From Bacillota bacterium (lineage in GTDB: Bacteria > Bacillota > SHA-98 > UBA4971): 35,872 bases of DNA. The stretch covers positions 1-35,872 of the forward strand of contig JAAZLO010000010.1 of NCBI GenBank assembly GCA_012689375.1, in the 5' to 3' direction. Below are positions 34,207 to 35,872 of the stretch, piece after piece; positions within the stretch are counted from its first letter, which is position 1; each line of letters begins with the position of its first letter. Both the position numbers and the translations under genes were made by a program. The notes below the pieces were generated by a model, which did not search any database, was not told the origin of the DNA, and worked only from the letters and a program-made list of their open reading frames with translations.

Positions 34207-34447
34207 TTAGGTGGAGAATAAACGAATATGAACCTAATTTTAGGTTTTGTGCCAAGCTTATCCTGGTACGGCAGTGGGCGAAAGGAGGTGCACCTTAAGG
34301 TTTCCCGCGTAGGCCGATAAGGGTAGGCAAAGGGTGTGCTTGTTAGTACATAGCTGCTATGTTTGAAATGAGGAAACAAGGTTACTCAATTCAGGCTTGC
34401 AGAATACAGCACACACCCTCATTATGAAATAACCTAGGAGGAATAAA
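34207..34447 (+). ncRNA. Candidate structured 5' leader RNA of second ompM
   Basis: Several complementary segments are visible. AACCTA/TAGGTT (34231-34236 with 34241-34246), CTTATC/GATAAG (34257-34262 with 34316-34321), palindrome AGGTGCACCT (34286-34295). AGGGTGTG/CACACCCT (34331-34338 with 34412-34419) encloses ACATAG/CTATGT (34348-34362) and GAAATGAG/CTCAATTC (34365-34372 with 34385-34392, one mismatch). It does not match a riboswitch consensus I know. A 30-codon ORF (34228-34320) with AGGTGGAG upstream lies inside. The ompM ribosome site AGGAGG is at 34436-34441. Confidence 0.45.
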
Positions 34448-35872
34448 ATGATGAAGAAGTATCTACCGATTGTGCTGTCTGTTCTGTTAGCGCTTGCGCT
34501 TGCAGTACCGGCATTCGCAGGTCCTTTTGCTGACGTGCCTGAAAATCACTGGGCATATGAGGCAGTAAAGCACCTTGCAGCTTACGGACTGGTTATCGGC
34601 TTCCCTGACGGTGAGTATAAAGGTAATGAGCCTATGACCAGGTATCAACTGGCCATGGTAGTCGCCAGAATGCTGGTATCTCTCGATGCGCAGATTAAGG
34701 CGGAAGTTGAAGCTGTAAAGACAGCGGTCCCTGAAGCCGAAAAGCCTGCTGTTGAGAAGGTAGTTGAAAGAACAATAGTTGAAACTGCAGATAACGAAAG
34801 GCTTGAGTGGCTGGAAGAGGTACTTGCCGCGCTCGAAGATGAAGTCGACGCGCTTGATGCCGATACAAAAGCTAAGCTTGCTGAACTCGAAGTAGCCCTC
34901 GTTAAAGGCGACGTAGACAATGCTATGGCAATTGCTGCGCTGAGATCCGAACTTGCTGAACTGGATATACCTGTCATGCCTGAAATTCCAGATGTTGATG
35001 CAGCAGTTGCAGAGGCTATTGTTCTCATTGATGCTTTAAGAGACGAATTTGCAGTTGAGCTTGATATTCTGAATGCCAGAGTTACTTATCTCAATGACGA
35101 GCTTCAGGATGCAGTAGCAAGAATTGATGAACTCAGAGATGACTTCGCAGTTCTTGATGAAGAAGTGTTTACCATTGGTGCTCTTCTTCACGAGCATCTA
35201 AGTAGCCATGAAAAGGTTAAAATCACAGGCTCCAGTGAAGTAGTTATTGAGGATGTGGATATTCGTTCAGCTGCTATTGATGGTTGGCTTGAGGAAGGGG
35301 AATTTAAATCTAAAGCATGGAAAGATCCCAGTGATATATTTGAAGATGATGCAGAAGATAACCACGATGACGGTGCCTATGAGCCGTCTTCAGACTTCAA
35401 ACACAAGCTGGACTTAACTCTTACTGCTTACCCGGCTCACGGAGTAACTGTGGCTGCAAATCTTACCACTGTTACAAATCTGTTTACCGGTAAAAGCGCA
35501 CCTTTCGGAAGCGGTAATCTGGAAGTAGAAGGCTTATCCCTTGAAATAACTACACCAGGTGTCCTTCAGCGGCTCTATGCAGGAGGTCTTACCCTTCCTG
35601 AAGGAACATTCACAGATTATACTTTCTGGGGAAGCCAGATTCTTGATGATGATGACGATCCGATGTACAGAGGTATTGTAGCCGAGTTAGGTTATGATAA
35701 GTACTCCGGAACAGTGTTGTTTACGAGGCTGGATGGGGTAGGGTTTGCACAGGTGGAAGAGGAGGGGGAGGAGCCCGAAGAACCCGAAGAAGAAAAAGTG
35801 CTGTACGCAGCTGCAGGTGAAGCCAGAGTCGGTCTGCTTGATGGCCTGAACCTCGGAGTAGCCTATGTAAGG
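34448..35872 (+). CDS. ompM: OmpM-type SLH-domain porin (paralogue 2), 3'-truncated by window
   Basis: Open to the last base (475 codons). AGGAGG (34436-34441) sits six bases before ATG 34448; ATG 34451 is next. Signal peptide (~1-24, PAFA before Gly), SLH domain (~26-74: FADVPENHWAYEAVKHLAAY, then GFPDGEYKGNEPMTRYQLA), Ala/Glu/Asp-rich coiled coil (~80-255), then the start of the barrel. The SLH domain, the HEKVKI.G.S junction and the KDP...DF.H.L.L.LTA segment match the upstream ompM, so the two are tandem paralogues. It differs by an acidic run near residue 438 (VEEEGEEPEEPEEEK), probably an exposed loop. Own terminator-bounded unit with a long leader. Confidence 0.94.
   Translation, partial: MMKKYLPIVLSVLLALALAVPAFAGPFADVPENHWAYEAVKHLAAYGLVIGFPDGEYKGNEPMTRYQLAMVVARMLVSLDAQIKAEVEAVKTAVPEAEKPAVEKVVERTIVETADNERLEWLEEVLAALEDEVDALDADTKAKLAELEVALVKGDVDNAMAIAALRSELAELDIPVMPEIPDVDAAVAEAIVLIDALRDEFAVELDILNARVTYLNDELQDAVARIDELRDDFAVLDEEVFTIGALLHEHLSSHEKVKITGSSEVVIEDVDIRSAAIDGWLEEGEFKSKAWKDPSDIFEDDAEDNHDDGAYEPSSDFKHKLDLTLTAYPAHGVTVAANLTTVTNLFTGKSAPFGSGNLEVEGLSLEITTPGVLQRLYAGGLTLPEGTFTDYTFWGSQILDDDDDPMYRGIVAELGYDKYSGTVLFTRLDGVGFAQVEEEGEEPEEPEEEKVLYAAAGEARVGLLDGLNLGVAYVR

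Noticed and set aside
34170-34379. 69-residue minus-strand ORF across the second ompM leader
   Set aside because: No ribosome site or motif; it lies over the structured leader, whose inverted repeats explain the region better.
34250-34420. Known riboswitch or T-box in the second ompM leader
   Set aside because: Compared from memory with cobalamin, TPP, FMN, SAM-I, c-di-GMP-I, fluoride and T-box consensus elements; none of the conserved cores is present.
34645-35028. 127-residue minus-strand ORF opposite the second ompM
   Set aside because: Same effect: a Ser/Thr/Ala-rich shadow of the coiled-coil codons.
1-35872. Mobile elements, CRISPR arrays, tRNA or rRNA genes
   Set aside because: No transposase, regularly spaced repeats, or RNA gene signatures seen.

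Overview
The window is almost entirely one envelope-biogenesis locus. It is co-oriented on the + strand, tightly packed and AT-leaning, and encodes most of a lipopolysaccharide-type outer membrane. SLH-domain porins of the OmpM type, a DUF3084 gene, LpxI instead of LpxH, FabZ embedded among the lpx genes, strong Shine-Dalgarno sites and many GTG/TTG starts together point to a diderm Firmicute (Limnochordia, Halanaerobiia or Negativicutes relatives). I cannot resolve the class from sequence alone, and the lineage is an inference.

Layout. 1-6.3 kb: the 3' part of tamB, then bamA and ompH/skp, for outer-membrane protein insertion and its periplasmic chaperone. 6.4-7.9 kb: a 495-residue protein that looks like an enlarged Skp relative. 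7.9-13.7 kb: lpxD, an LptF/G permease with an apparent non-AUG start, lptD, lptC and an lptA-like OstA protein. 13.8-17.1 kb: a large membrane protein with a huge extracytoplasmic coiled-coil region, overlapping the gene of an ABC ATPase; this pair is not a recognised system. 17.2-22.7 kb: lpxC, fabZ, lpxA, lpxI, lpxB and a diverged LpxB-like glycosyltransferase. 22.7-29.9 kb: an MsbA-type flippase, a sugar-nucleotidyltransferase, a second lptC, a third LpxB-like protein, a second lptA, lptB and a second LptF/G. 29.9-31.1 kb: a DUF3084 protein. 31.4-35.9 kb: two tandem ompM paralogues, the second cut by the window end, each with a long 5' leader; a strong hairpin terminator separates them.

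Working together: LpxA/C/D/I/B with FabZ build a lipid A-type disaccharide. The MsbA homologue flips it. LptB with the two LptF/G proteins, LptC, LptA and LptD carry it to the surface. BamA, Skp and TamB assemble outer-membrane proteins and may move lipids. OmpM tethers the outer membrane to the cell wall through its SLH domain. LpxK and Kdo genes (kds, waaA) are not in the window.

Most worth following: the permease/ATPase pair, the enlarged Skp-like protein, the three LpxB-family enzymes with no LpxK/WaaA nearby, the duplicated Lpt parts, and the structured leaders of the ompM genes.
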